In this document: positions 35,387 through 43,437 of the stretch, one piece after another
Numbering within the stretch: position 1 is the stretch's first letter
How the letters are laid out: every line of letters starts with the position of its first letter
Assembly: GCA_964492485.1 (NCBI GenBank)
Contig: CAZBKM010000004.1
Location: 62,001 to 126,000 of the forward strand
Origin: UBA5336 sp964492485
GTDB taxonomy: Bacteria > Pseudomonadota > Alphaproteobacteria > Caulobacterales > Hyphomonadaceae
Direction of reading: 5' to 3'
Length of the DNA: 64,000 bases
Notes under the pieces: model-generated
Seen by the model: the letters and a program-made list of their open reading frames with translations, nothing else
Database searches by the model: none
What the model was told of the DNA's origin: nothing
Program-made: the position numbers and the translations under genes

Positions 35387-37552
35387 CTAAAGGAAGGAAT
35401 AGGGATCGATGTCGATCGTGAGCCGAACCGAGCCGGGCAATTTCAGCCGCGCCCGCCAGGCCGCCATGTAGGCAGACAGGTCCACCTCGCGGGGCGACTG
35501 CACCAGGAACCGGCTGCGATGGCGTCCGCGAAGCACCGCAATGGGAGCCGGCGCCGGGCCGAAGACGTCAACACCCTCGGCATTGGGCGCGGCCTGAAGC
35601 GTGCGCAGTCCGGCGTCCTCCAGCAACGACGCCGTGGGCGCGGAAAGGATCAGCGCCGCAAGGCGGCCATAGGGCGGCAGGCCCATTTCGGCGCGGACCG
35701 TACGCTCGATCTCGAGAAAGCCGTCGCGGTCACCTGCGGCCAGGGCGATCATGGCCGGATTATCGGGATCCGCGGTCTGAACCAGCGCACGGCCCGGCCG
35801 CTCGGCACGCCCGGCGCGGCCCGCCACCTGGGAAAGGAGCTGGAACGTCCGCTCTCCGGCCCGCAGATCCCCACCCTTGAGCCCGGAATCCGCGTCGACC
35901 ACCCCGACCAGGGTCAGGTTGGGAAAATTGTGTCCCTTTGCAACCATCTGGGTACCGATCAGAACGTCGATGTCGCCCCGCGCCATCCGGTCCACGAGCG
36001 CACGGGTCTCCTCGCCGGTCTGTGCGGTATCCGAGGAAAAGATCTCGATCCGCGCGTCGGGCAGCAGGGCCCGACTTTCCTCCGCCACGCGCTCCACACC
36101 GGGCCCGACGCCCATCAGCGTGTTGCGGGCGCCGCAGGCGGGACAGGCCTCGGGCCTCGCCATGCTGAAGCCCGTCAAGTGACAGACCAGGCGCCCGGTA
36201 TAGCGGTGTTCGGTCAGCCAGCTTTCGGTTCCGGGGCTCTTCAGCTTCTCACCGCAGGCACGGCACAGAACCAGCGGCGCATATCCGCGCCGGTTCAGGA
36301 ACAGGAGGCTCTGCTCACCCCTCGCGAGGGTGACCTTCAACGCCTCCCGCAAGCGCGGGGACAACCACTCGCCACGTGCGGGAGGATCGGCGCGCAGGTC
36401 GATCAGGTCGACCTCGGGCAGCCGCGCGGCGCCCGGCCGGGCCGAGAGCGTCAGCAGGCCATAGCGCCCGGAGCGGGCATTGACAGCGGTCTCCATCGAG
36501 GGTGTCGCCGAGGCCAGAACGATGGTCGCCCCGGCGAGCTTTGCCCGCATCACCGCCAGGTCGCGGGCATGGTAGGTCACGCCTTCCTCCTGCTTGTAGG
36601 AGGTGTCGTGCTCTTCATCGACGACCAGCAACGCCAGACGCGCGAAGGGAAGAAACAATGCCGACCGCGCGCCGACCACGATCCGTGCCCGGCCCGCCGC
36701 CACTTCCCGTAGGGTCCGCCGCCGCAGCTTGTCTGACAATCCCGAATGCCACGCTGCCGGGGCCGCACCGAAGCGTGCCTCGAAGCGTGAGAGGATCGCC
36801 TGGGTCAGCGCAATCTCCGGCAGAAGCACCAGGACCTGACCGCCCGCATCGCGGTCCAGCGCGGCCGCAATGGCCTCGAAATAGACCTCTGTCTTGCCCG
36901 ACCCGGTCACGCCATCCAGCAGAAACGGGGCGAAACCACCGGCGCGGACCGCTGCAACCAGCCTGTCGGCGGCAGCGCGCTGTTCATCTGTCAAATGGTG
37001 CGGCGGCGGGCCCGGCGCGGGCTCGGGGAAGGGCGGGTCGACCGGCTCCTCGACAGCCCGCAGGGCACCGGCATCCGCCAGCCCCTTCACCACCGACGCA
37101 GAGACGCCCGCCGCCTGGACCAGCGCAGCCGCCGAACGCGGTGTCGCATCCGCCACCTCCAGAACGCGCGCCCGCGCAGGCGTCATCCGCTCGGGCGTTG
37201 CGGGGCCACGCACATAGGCAATCTCCGTCGGCGACGGCAACAGGCCCTGTCGAGCCCGCAGGGCCATCGCCAGGACCTGACCGGGCGCGGCCACCGTGTA
37301 GCGGGCTGTCCATTCGATGAAGGCGCGCATGTCGTCCGGCATGGGCGGCGCAGGCAGCAGGTGAGACAGGGGTTTCAGCGACCGCTCGCCGGCTGCAGCG
37401 TCCGGGGCCAGGTCCCACACCACCCCCAGCCGCTCCACCTTGCCCAGCGGCGCGACGACATAGGCCCCCACGCAACAGACCATGCCCTCAGGGACCAGAT
37501 AGTCGAACGGCTCGGGAAGCGGCAGGGGGAACAGGATACGCGCGACGGCCAT
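35387..37552 (-). CDS. priA: Primosomal protein N' (replication restart helicase PriA) with one altered zinc site
   Basis: 721 residues. It restarts collapsed replication forks. The N-terminal DNA-binding part starts ARILFPLPLPEPFDYLVPEG; the helicase core has LLDGVTGSGKTEVYFEAI, VVDEEHDTSYKQEEG and ATPSMETAVN. The zinc region has the same spacing as in E. coli, but the eight ligand positions read Cys430, Cys433, Ser439, Thr442, Cys457, Thr460, Cys470, Cys473: the first/fourth pair is intact, while the second/third pair retains only one Cys. I chose the ATG at 37552; an ATG four codons upstream (37564) is possible. priA directly before the atp operon is a conserved alphaproteobacterial arrangement. 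Confidence 0.95.
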   Translation of the reverse strand: MAVARILFPLPLPEPFDYLVPEGMVCCVGAYVVAPLGKVERLGVVWDLAPDAAAGERSLKPLSHLLPAPPMPDDMRAFIEWTARYTVAAPGQVLAMALRARQGLLPSPTEIAYVRGPATPERMTPARARVLEVADATPRSAAALVQAAGVSASVVKGLADAGALRAVEEPVDPPFPEPAPGPPPHHLTDEQRAAADRLVAAVRAGGFAPFLLDGVTGSGKTEVYFEAIAAALDRDAGGQVLVLLPEIALTQAILSRFEARFGAAPAAWHSGLSDKLRRRTLREVAAGRARIVVGARSALFLPFARLALLVVDEEHDTSYKQEEGVTYHARDLAVMRAKLAGATIVLASATPSMETAVNARSGRYGLLTLSARPGAARLPEVDLIDLRADPPARGEWLSPRLREALKVTLARGEQSLLFLNRRGYAPLVLCRACGEKLKSPGTESWLTEHRYTGRLVCHLTGFSMARPEACPACGARNTLMGVGPGVERVAEESRALLPDARIEIFSSDTAQTGEETRALVDRMARGDIDVLIGTQMVAKGHNFPNLTLVGVVDADSGLKGGDLRAGERTFQLLSQVAGRAGRAERPGRALVQTADPDNPAMIALAAGDRDGFLEIERTVRAEMGLPPYGRLAALILSAPTASLLEDAGLRTLQAAPNAEGVDVFGPAPAPIAVLRGRHRSRFLVQSPREVDLSAYMAAWRARLKLPGSVRLTIDIDPYSFL

Positions 37553-37716
37553 GACACCCAGCATATGCCTGCGGCCCGCACCGCGTGCAAAGACGCCGCG
37601 CGACGCGATCGGTGGAAAACCCGGTCAATCTTCTTGGAAATTACGGGCACCCGGTTTTCCGGCCTTTCAGAAGATTCTGGTAGTCGAAAACACGTATACG
37701 CAAGGAGTTCACTCTC

Positions 37717-39231
37717 GTGGCGCCCATTCGAACCCGGAAGGATGCCTTGGTTTTCGTGGGGATGGTCTCACTTTCAGCCATCTCCATTTCGTGCATTCTA
37801 TCTGTAATTTCCTTTGAGATCATTCCGCCGGAGACTCACCTGATGAATCTCCTCGGAACACTTGTGGTGTCGAGTCTCGTTTCGGTGCCAATTGCGCTTC
37901 TTCTCGCCCAGAGCAGCCTGCGGCTCGGCCTCTACCAGGCGCGGCTCGAGAAAATGGCGAACACCGACCCGCTGACCGGCCTTCACAACCGGCGTCGCTT
38001 CACCGAGCTGCTCGATGCCCAACTCGCAGGCAGTGGAATCTTCGCTCTGGCCTTCGTCGATCTGGACAGGTTCAAGGCGGTCAATGACTGTCATGGGCAC
38101 GGCGTTGGCGACGAAGTGTTTCAACGACTGGCGTGTCGCCTCCAGGAGACGATTCCGCATTCGGACGTCGCGCGTCTGGGAGGTGATGAATTCGGGGTGA
38201 TCCTGCCCGGACTGGAGGAGACGCAGGACGCGACGGACGTGTTCCTCGCCCTTCACGGCGCCATCTGCGAGCCAGTCTTCACGTCGGCCGGCCCTGTCTA
38301 TGTGGGGGCGTCGATCGGCATCGCGTGTCGCACCGGGGCCACCCCAGCCGCCTCGGCAATGCTGCGCGCCGCCGACAAGGCGATGATGCGAGCCAAGGCG
38401 GAAGGCGGTGGCGTCCGCCTGTTCGATCCCGCGCTCGACACCGATGAACTGGACGCTGCAGACTTCGAAGAAGCATTGCGCGTCGCGATACACAGTGACC
38501 GCATTGTCCCAGCCTTCCAGCCCTTTCGGGAGATTGCAACGGGGCGCCGGGGCGGATTCGAGGTGCTCGCGCGCTGGTCGGGACAGACGCCTTGCGACGC
38601 CCCCTCGCCGGGTGCCTTCGTCCCCGTCGCCGAACGCCTCGGCCTGATCGACAGGCTGTTCTGGCGGATGATGGAACAGGCCCTGGAAGCCTGGAGCGAC
38701 GGACCGGACGACCAGGTCCTGGCCTTCAACATCTCGCCGGCGCAGCTGCACAATCCGGCCTTCTGCCAACGCCTGTTTGGCGTGCTCGAGCGCCACGACA
38801 TCGCGGCGCCACGGATCGAGGTGGAGATTACCGAAAAGGCGGTGTTCCGTGATCTTTCGAGCGCGGCGGGCAAGCTCAAGACGCTGGCCGATGCCGGCGT
38901 GGGGGTCGTGCTGGATGATTTCGGCACCGGTCAGTCATCCCTGTCGCTCGTCCACGAACTTCCGCTCACGAAGCTCAAGATCGACCAGTCTTTCGTGAAC
39001 TCCCTGCCATGGTCGGACCATTCCACGAAGATTCTCGCGGCCACGGTGAGCCTCAGCCGGGCCCTCGGTCTGAAGACCTGCGCCGAAGGCGTGGAAACAG
39101 CCTCTTCGCTGCAGCGGCTCGAGGCGCTTGGATGCGACTTTGCCCAGGGCTTCCTGATCGGTCATCCACAACCGGACCCGTTCCTGCACATGACGCCAGC
39201 GGAGACGGCAGCCGCCCGCGTCGCCGGTTAG
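37717..39231 (+). CDS. Membrane-anchored GGDEF-EAL protein (diguanylate cyclase / c-di-GMP phosphodiesterase)
   Basis: 504 residues, GTG start nine bases after AAGGAG. Two membrane helices (about 12-35 and 44-66) are followed by a GGDEF domain with an intact active site LGGDEFGV (Gly155 first) and FVDLDRFKAVND. The inhibitory RxxD site is absent (PHSD at that position). The EAL domain carries EVLAR in place of EAL, plus FNISPAQL, VEITEK, DDFGTGQSSL, KIDQSFV and CAEGVET, so phosphodiesterase activity is plausible. A signal-sensing domain other than the membrane part is not seen. Divergent from priA; a dispersed repeat begins two bases after the stop. Confidence 0.93.
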   Translation: MAPIRTRKDALVFVGMVSLSAISISCILSVISFEIIPPETHLMNLLGTLVVSSLVSVPIALLLAQSSLRLGLYQARLEKMANTDPLTGLHNRRRFTELLDAQLAGSGIFALAFVDLDRFKAVNDCHGHGVGDEVFQRLACRLQETIPHSDVARLGGDEFGVILPGLEETQDATDVFLALHGAICEPVFTSAGPVYVGASIGIACRTGATPAASAMLRAADKAMMRAKAEGGGVRLFDPALDTDELDAADFEEALRVAIHSDRIVPAFQPFREIATGRRGGFEVLARWSGQTPCDAPSPGAFVPVAERLGLIDRLFWRMMEQALEAWSDGPDDQVLAFNISPAQLHNPAFCQRLFGVLERHDIAAPRIEVEITEKAVFRDLSSAAGKLKTLADAGVGVVLDDFGTGQSSLSLVHELPLTKLKIDQSFVNSLPWSDHSTKILAATVSLSRALGLKTCAEGVETASSLQRLEALGCDFAQGFLIGHPQPDPFLHMTPAETAAARVAG

Positions 39232-39232
39232 C

Positions 39233-39276
39233 GCATTTTCAAGCGAAGTGGGCACCGGTTCGCGTTAGGAAGACCC
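39233..39276 (+). repeat. Dispersed intergenic repeat, copy A, just after the GGDEF-EAL stop codon
   Basis: Core AGCGAAGTGGGCACCGGTT with CGCG following, preceded by GCATTTTC. GCGAA/TTCGC forms an inner stem. It shares this core with copies at 48199-48245 and, inverted, 60869-60913. Closely related sequences are common in alphaproteobacterial intergenic DNA as far as I recall. Confidence 0.7.
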
Positions 39277-39415
39277 CCAAAAGCGATAAACCAGCGCGTT
39301 CTCACTTTCTCTGATTGACGTGGAGACGCGCCCCGTCCCGCCGGGTCCCGGCCGGCGGTCGCCAAAGGCGAGCCGGGCGGCTTCCCTGGCGAACGGAAGC
39401 GCCGTACACGGCACC

Positions 39416-40279
39416 ATGCCATCTGCGGACCTCGCGCCCTTCCTGCTCGGCCTGTTCTCGGCGCTGACCCTTGCGCTGGCGAACACGGCGGTAAAGCGCG
39501 GCGGCGATATCCTGTCGACCCGCGCGGTCACCCAGCTCACCTCCGCGGCGCTCGTCCTGCCTGCCGTGGCGCTGGTTCCGCTGCCCGACAGGGCCACCTG
39601 GCAGGCGCTGGCCTGGGCATTGCCGGCTCATTTCATCTACCAGGCCTGCCTGGTCCGCGCCCTGCATCGCGGCGACCTCTCGCTTGTCTTTCCCGTCATG
39701 CGGGGGCTTGCGCCGCTGCTCACCGCACTGGCCGCCTGGGCCGCCCTGGGCGAGGCGCTGTCGCCCGCAGCCATCCTCGGCCTCCTTGCGGTCACGGGTG
39801 CGGTGCTGGTGTTCGCCGCCCCGGCGCGCGGCCTTGCCCTGTCGCGGCATCCTGATGGAGGCGCCCTTGTCTGGGCCGTGGCGACCGCAGCGGGCATCGC
39901 GCTCTATTCCGTCGCCGATGCTCGTGGAGTCCGCATCGCGCCACAGGCCGAGACCTATATCGTCTGGCTGTTTCTGCTGGACTGGATCGGGATCGTCCTG
40001 GTCAATCTGGCCGTGGCCCCGGACCGGCTGGTGGGCGCCCTGCGCCATGGCTGGCGGTTTGGCGCGACCGCCGGCACGCTGTCAGTCCTGTCCTTCGGCG
40101 CAGCGCTCTACGGCATGACCCTGACCGAGGTCGCCCGCATCTCGGCCCTTAGGGAAAGCGCGGTGGTCTTCGCCGCCCTGCTCGGCTGGCTGTACCTGAA
40201 GGAGGGGCTGGGCCCACGCCGCACGCTGGCCGCCCTTGTCTTGGCCGCCGGTCTGGTGCTGATGCAGATTGGCGGCTGA
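39416..40279 (+). CDS. EamA/DMT-superfamily transporter
   Basis: 287 residues with about ten hydrophobic segments in two EamA repeats (first PFLLGLFSALTLALANTAVKR, second beginning near DGGALVWAVATAAGIALYSVAD). ARISALRESAVVFAALLGWLYLKEGLG is the conserved end of the second repeat. It probably exports or exchanges small metabolites across the inner membrane; the substrate cannot be told. The ATG at 39416 gives a family-length protein; a longer frame starts at 39320. No clear ribosome-binding site. Confidence 0.87.
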   Translation: MPSADLAPFLLGLFSALTLALANTAVKRGGDILSTRAVTQLTSAALVLPAVALVPLPDRATWQALAWALPAHFIYQACLVRALHRGDLSLVFPVMRGLAPLLTALAAWAALGEALSPAAILGLLAVTGAVLVFAAPARGLALSRHPDGGALVWAVATAAGIALYSVADARGVRIAPQAETYIVWLFLLDWIGIVLVNLAVAPDRLVGALRHGWRFGATAGTLSVLSFGAALYGMTLTEVARISALRESAVVFAALLGWLYLKEGLGPRRTLAALVLAAGLVLMQIGG

Positions 40280-40332
40280 CACGCCGGCCACAAACAGGCA
40301 TCCAGACGGGCTGCGGAGACGTAGACAGGCAC

Positions 40333-40989
40333 ATGAGCGACAAGATTTCCGGCACGCAGACAGCAGGCAAGGCGGGCAACCTCTGGAGCGAGGTCGGCCC
40401 GGCGGTCGCCTTCGTGATCGTCTACAATGTCCTGCTGCGCTTTCCGGAGACCGGCCTGGTTTCGAAGGCGACGGCGCTCTACTGGGCGACCGGGGTGCTC
40501 ATCGTGGCCGCCCTGGCGGTGATCGGGGCGAAGCTCGTCCGCAAGCAGAAGATCCCGCCTTTCATGCTGATTTCGACGACCGTGATCGGGGTGTTCGGAA
40601 CCATCGGGATCCTCTGGCAGTCGAAGACATTCCTGTTCGTCAAACCGACCATCGTGAACCTGCTTTACGCTGCGATCATCTTCGGCGGCCTGGCGGTGGG
40701 ACGCAACATCTGGAAGATGTTCTTCCAGTCCGTGTTCGATCTGCCGAACCATGCCTGGCGGACGCTGGCGATCCGTTGGGGGGTCTTCTTCGTCGCCATG
40801 GCACTCTGGAACGAGTACCTCTGGCGCTTTCACTCCGAAGAGGTCTGGGCGAACTGGAAGCTCGGCAACATTGCCATCGTGATGGCGTTCGGTGCCCTGA
40901 ACATCCCCTACACGATGAAGCACTGGGGCAAGCCCGAACCCGGGGCTCCAACGTCGAGCCAGGTACCAGAGGCGCCGCCGGCCGAGTAG
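40333..40989 (+). CDS. yciB: YciB/IspA family inner-membrane septation protein
   Basis: 218 residues, five hydrophobic segments. SEVGPAVAFVIVYNVLLRF, FGTIGILWQSKTFLFVKPTIVNLLYAAI and WRTLAIRWGVFFVAMALWNEYLWR are family blocks of intracellular septation protein A (YciB). The C-terminal tail is Pro/Ala-rich and hydrophilic. It begins 53 bases after the EamA gene. In many alphaproteobacteria this gene follows ftsY; here it is separate. Confidence 0.92.
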   Translation: MSDKISGTQTAGKAGNLWSEVGPAVAFVIVYNVLLRFPETGLVSKATALYWATGVLIVAALAVIGAKLVRKQKIPPFMLISTTVIGVFGTIGILWQSKTFLFVKPTIVNLLYAAIIFGGLAVGRNIWKMFFQSVFDLPNHAWRTLAIRWGVFFVAMALWNEYLWRFHSEEVWANWKLGNIAIVMAFGALNIPYTMKHWGKPEPGAPTSSQVPEAPPAE

Positions 40990-41116
40990 CCCATACCCAA
41001 CCATGACCGGACAGGCCGCCTCCGCGGCGCCGTTGACGAAAATCGACCGATGTGGGCGAAACCAAACCGGCGGCCGGGTCCGCTGCAGGCAACAGCGGTC
41101 CTTCGACCTTGCCCGC

Positions 41117-41653
41117 TCAGGTGGTCAGCGCTTCGGTCCCGGGCGGATTGGAGAAGGGCGGGAAGTGATCACGGTCGCGCGTCTCGGCATAGTGGGTCAG
41201 TGCCCAGACCACCGTGGGGAAGGCAAGGTCTGACCAGGGAATGTCAGCCCAATCGAAGAGGGCCACCTCCAGGCTTTCCGGACCCGCGGACACGTCGGAG
41301 ACGAGCCTGGCCCGGAACATGATCTGCACCTGAGCGATCCGCTCCACGGTGTAGATGGCAAGGACGCGGTCAATCTCCAGCTCGGCCATGGCCTCCTCAC
41401 GCGCCTCGCGGCGCGCCGCCGCCTCGACGCTCTCGCCCTTCTCCATGAATCCGGCGGGCAGCGTCCAGAAGCCCTTGCGTGGCTCGATGGCCCGCCGGCA
41501 GAGCAGGATGCGGCCATCCCGCGTCGCCACGGAACCCGTGACGATACGGGGGTTCTCATAGTCGATGAAGTTGCAATGCGTGCAGATGCGGCGCGCGCGG
41601 TCGTCACCATCCGGTATTCGCATCTCGAAATGGGGGGTCAGGGCCTGTGTCAT
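41117..41653 (-). CDS. Nudix hydrolase with N-terminal zinc-ribbon remnant
   Basis: 178 residues. Residues about 23-40 (RRICTHCNFIDYENPRIV) resemble the zinc-ribbon entry of NADH-pyrophosphatase-type Nudix proteins. The Nudix box is complete: G-x5-E-x7-REAREE in GFMEKGESVEAAARREAREE. It should hydrolyse a nucleoside diphosphate linked to another moiety, possibly ADP-ribose or a dinucleotide; substrate unknown. Divergent from the MarR gene across 87 bases. Confidence 0.9.
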   Translation of the reverse strand: MTQALTPHFEMRIPDGDDRARRICTHCNFIDYENPRIVTGSVATRDGRILLCRRAIEPRKGFWTLPAGFMEKGESVEAAARREAREEAMAELEIDRVLAIYTVERIAQVQIMFRARLVSDVSAGPESLEVALFDWADIPWSDLAFPTVVWALTHYAETRDRDHFPPFSNPPGTEALTT

Positions 41654-41701
41654 CAGTTCGTAAACCTGTCGCGCTATTGGAAATAAGGGATTGTCCGCCT
41701 A

Positions 41702-41718
41702 CGGTGCGTGTTGCACCG
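41702..41718. promoter_or_regulatory. Inverted repeat upstream of the MarR gene
   Basis: CGGTGC (41702-41707) and GCACCG (41713-41718) are exact reverse complements around five bases, centred 31 bases before the marR ATG and 57 bases from the divergent Nudix start. Size and place suit a MarR dimer operator; binding is inferred. Confidence 0.4.
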
Positions 41719-41740
41719 CGAGTATGAACCGGAGAGGCGG

Positions 41741-42343
41741 ATGGACAAGGGCATGGGCCACGGGGACCTGGTGATGAGCGAAGCGGCTGAAGATCATGCG
41801 CCGGCCACGGGGTTCTCCCTCAACGAGAGCCCGAGCCATCTGCTCCACCGAGCCCAGCAGTTCGCGGCGATCCAGTCGGCCGCGGCCCTGAAGGAAGCCG
41901 GCATAACGCTGCGCCAGTTCTCGGTGCTGGCTGCCATCGCCGAGACCGAGGGGGTCAGCCAGTCCCGCCTCGTCGAGGCGACCGGCATAGATCGCTCCAC
42001 CCTGGCCGACATGGTCTCGCGGATGCAGGATGCCGGACTGATCCAGCGCGTCCGGTCGGAAACAGATGCCCGCGCAAAGGCCGTTTCCCTGACCGATGCG
42101 GGTCGCCACGCCCTTGATGTTGCAGGACCCGCCGTTCGCTCGGCGGACGAAAAGCTTCTTGAGGCCTTGCCCAAGAACCGGCGCAGCGCCTTCATCGATA
42201 TCCTGTCGAGGCTGACGGAAACCGGGACGGAGGATCCCCGACGCAAGGCCGAGACCGAGGAGGCGAAAGCCGACAAGCCGAAAAAGGCTGCGGCCAAGAA
42301 GGACAAGGACAAGAAAAAGAAGAAAAAGAAGAAGGGTAAATAG
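41741..42343 (+). CDS. MarR-family transcriptional regulator with polylysine tail
   Basis: 200 residues from the ATG at 41741, chosen because GGAGAGG lies six bases upstream. The winged helix is clear: FSVLAAIAETEGVSQSRLVEATGIDRSTLADMVSRMQDAGLIQRV with wing SETDARAKAVSLTDAGR. Normal MarR proteins end near the dimerisation helix; this one continues with about 40 residues that are almost entirely Lys, Ala, Glu and Asp, ending in a run of eight Lys then GK. The ligand is unknown. Divergent from the Nudix gene. Confidence 0.9.
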   Translation: MDKGMGHGDLVMSEAAEDHAPATGFSLNESPSHLLHRAQQFAAIQSAAALKEAGITLRQFSVLAAIAETEGVSQSRLVEATGIDRSTLADMVSRMQDAGLIQRVRSETDARAKAVSLTDAGRHALDVAGPAVRSADEKLLEALPKNRRSAFIDILSRLTETGTEDPRRKAETEEAKADKPKKAAAKKDKDKKKKKKKKGK

Positions 42344-42463
42344 CCATTCTTCGTACCCGCGCCGACGGCGCGTCCGGACGAGGGCTGGCCGGCTCACGTC
42401 GCCAATCCGGGCGGACGCGGAGAGGCTGCGCAAGGGCGCGCACCCCAACGATGTGTCAGGGCA

Positions 42464-43342
42464 TCAGCGGGTCGGGACAGGCGCGTCGCCGCCATAGTCG
42501 TAAAAGCCCTTGCCGACCTTCCGTCCGACCCAGCCGGCCTCGACATATTTCACGAGCAACGGACAGGGCCTGTACTTGCTGTCGGCCAGACCATCATAGA
42601 GCACCTGCATGATGGACAGGCAGGTATCCAGCCCGATGAAATCGGCCAGTGTCAGCGGCCCCATTGGATGATTGGCGCCCAGCCGCATGGCCGTGTCGAT
42701 CGCTTCCACGGTGCCAACCCCTTCATAGAGCGCATAGACCGCTTCATTGATCATCGGCACGAGGATCCGGTTGACGATGAAGGCCGGATAATCCTCGGCA
42801 TTCGTCGTGGTCTTGCCCAGGTCCTTTGCAAAGGCGGTCACAGTCTCATAGGTCTGCTGATCCGTCGCCAGTCCACGGATCACCTCCACCAGCTTCATCA
42901 GCGGCACCGGGTTCATGAAGTGCAGCCCGATGAACCGCTCAGGCCGATCAGTGACGCTGGCCAAGCGCGTGATGGAGATGGACGATGTATTGGTCGCCAG
43001 AAGGGTATGGCTGCCGATCACCTCGCACAGGGCGAGGAAGATCTTCTCCTTGACCTGGCGGTCCTCCGTCGCCGCCTCGATGGCGATATCCACATCCGCG
43101 AACGGCGCCAGGGAGGCGCTGGTGGAGATCCGTCCCAGCGCGGCTTCCATCTCGCCCTTCGTGATCGCCTCGCGCGCGACCTGGCGAACCATGTTCTTCT
43201 CGATCGTGGCGATGCCGCGTTCCAGCGCGTCCTCGGAGATGTCGTTCAGCACCACGTCATGGCCAGACAGGGCGCAAACATGCGCAATGCCATTGCCCAT
43301 CTGACCCGCACCGACCACGCCGACGCGCTTGAGTTTCGTCAT
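42464..43342 (-). CDS. 3-hydroxybutyryl-CoA dehydrogenase
   Basis: 292 residues. NAD-binding loop RVGVVGAGQMGNGIAHVCA, IEAATEDRQVKEKIF, ATNTSSISIT, FIGLHFMNPVPLMKLVEVIRG (with the catalytic His) and GANHPMGPLTLADFIGLD identify the short 3-hydroxyacyl-CoA dehydrogenase family, hbd/paaH type. It oxidises 3-hydroxybutyryl-CoA to acetoacetyl-CoA. GGGAG upstream supports the ATG at 43342. It lies downstream of the acyl-CoA synthetase gene on the same strand (95-base gap), and fits with the PHB depolymerase at 14.5 kb. Confidence 0.95.
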   Translation of the reverse strand: MTKLKRVGVVGAGQMGNGIAHVCALSGHDVVLNDISEDALERGIATIEKNMVRQVAREAITKGEMEAALGRISTSASLAPFADVDIAIEAATEDRQVKEKIFLALCEVIGSHTLLATNTSSISITRLASVTDRPERFIGLHFMNPVPLMKLVEVIRGLATDQQTYETVTAFAKDLGKTTTNAEDYPAFIVNRILVPMINEAVYALYEGVGTVEAIDTAMRLGANHPMGPLTLADFIGLDTCLSIMQVLYDGLADSKYRPCPLLVKYVEAGWVGRKVGKGFYDYGGDAPVPTR

Positions 43343-43437
43343 GCCTCTTCTCCCGGGTTGAATCGAACCCAAACCGCCACTCTACCGGCTTTGTGCAGTG
43401 CGTCAAAGCACTTGGCACCCCGGCGGCGCGTTCCCTG

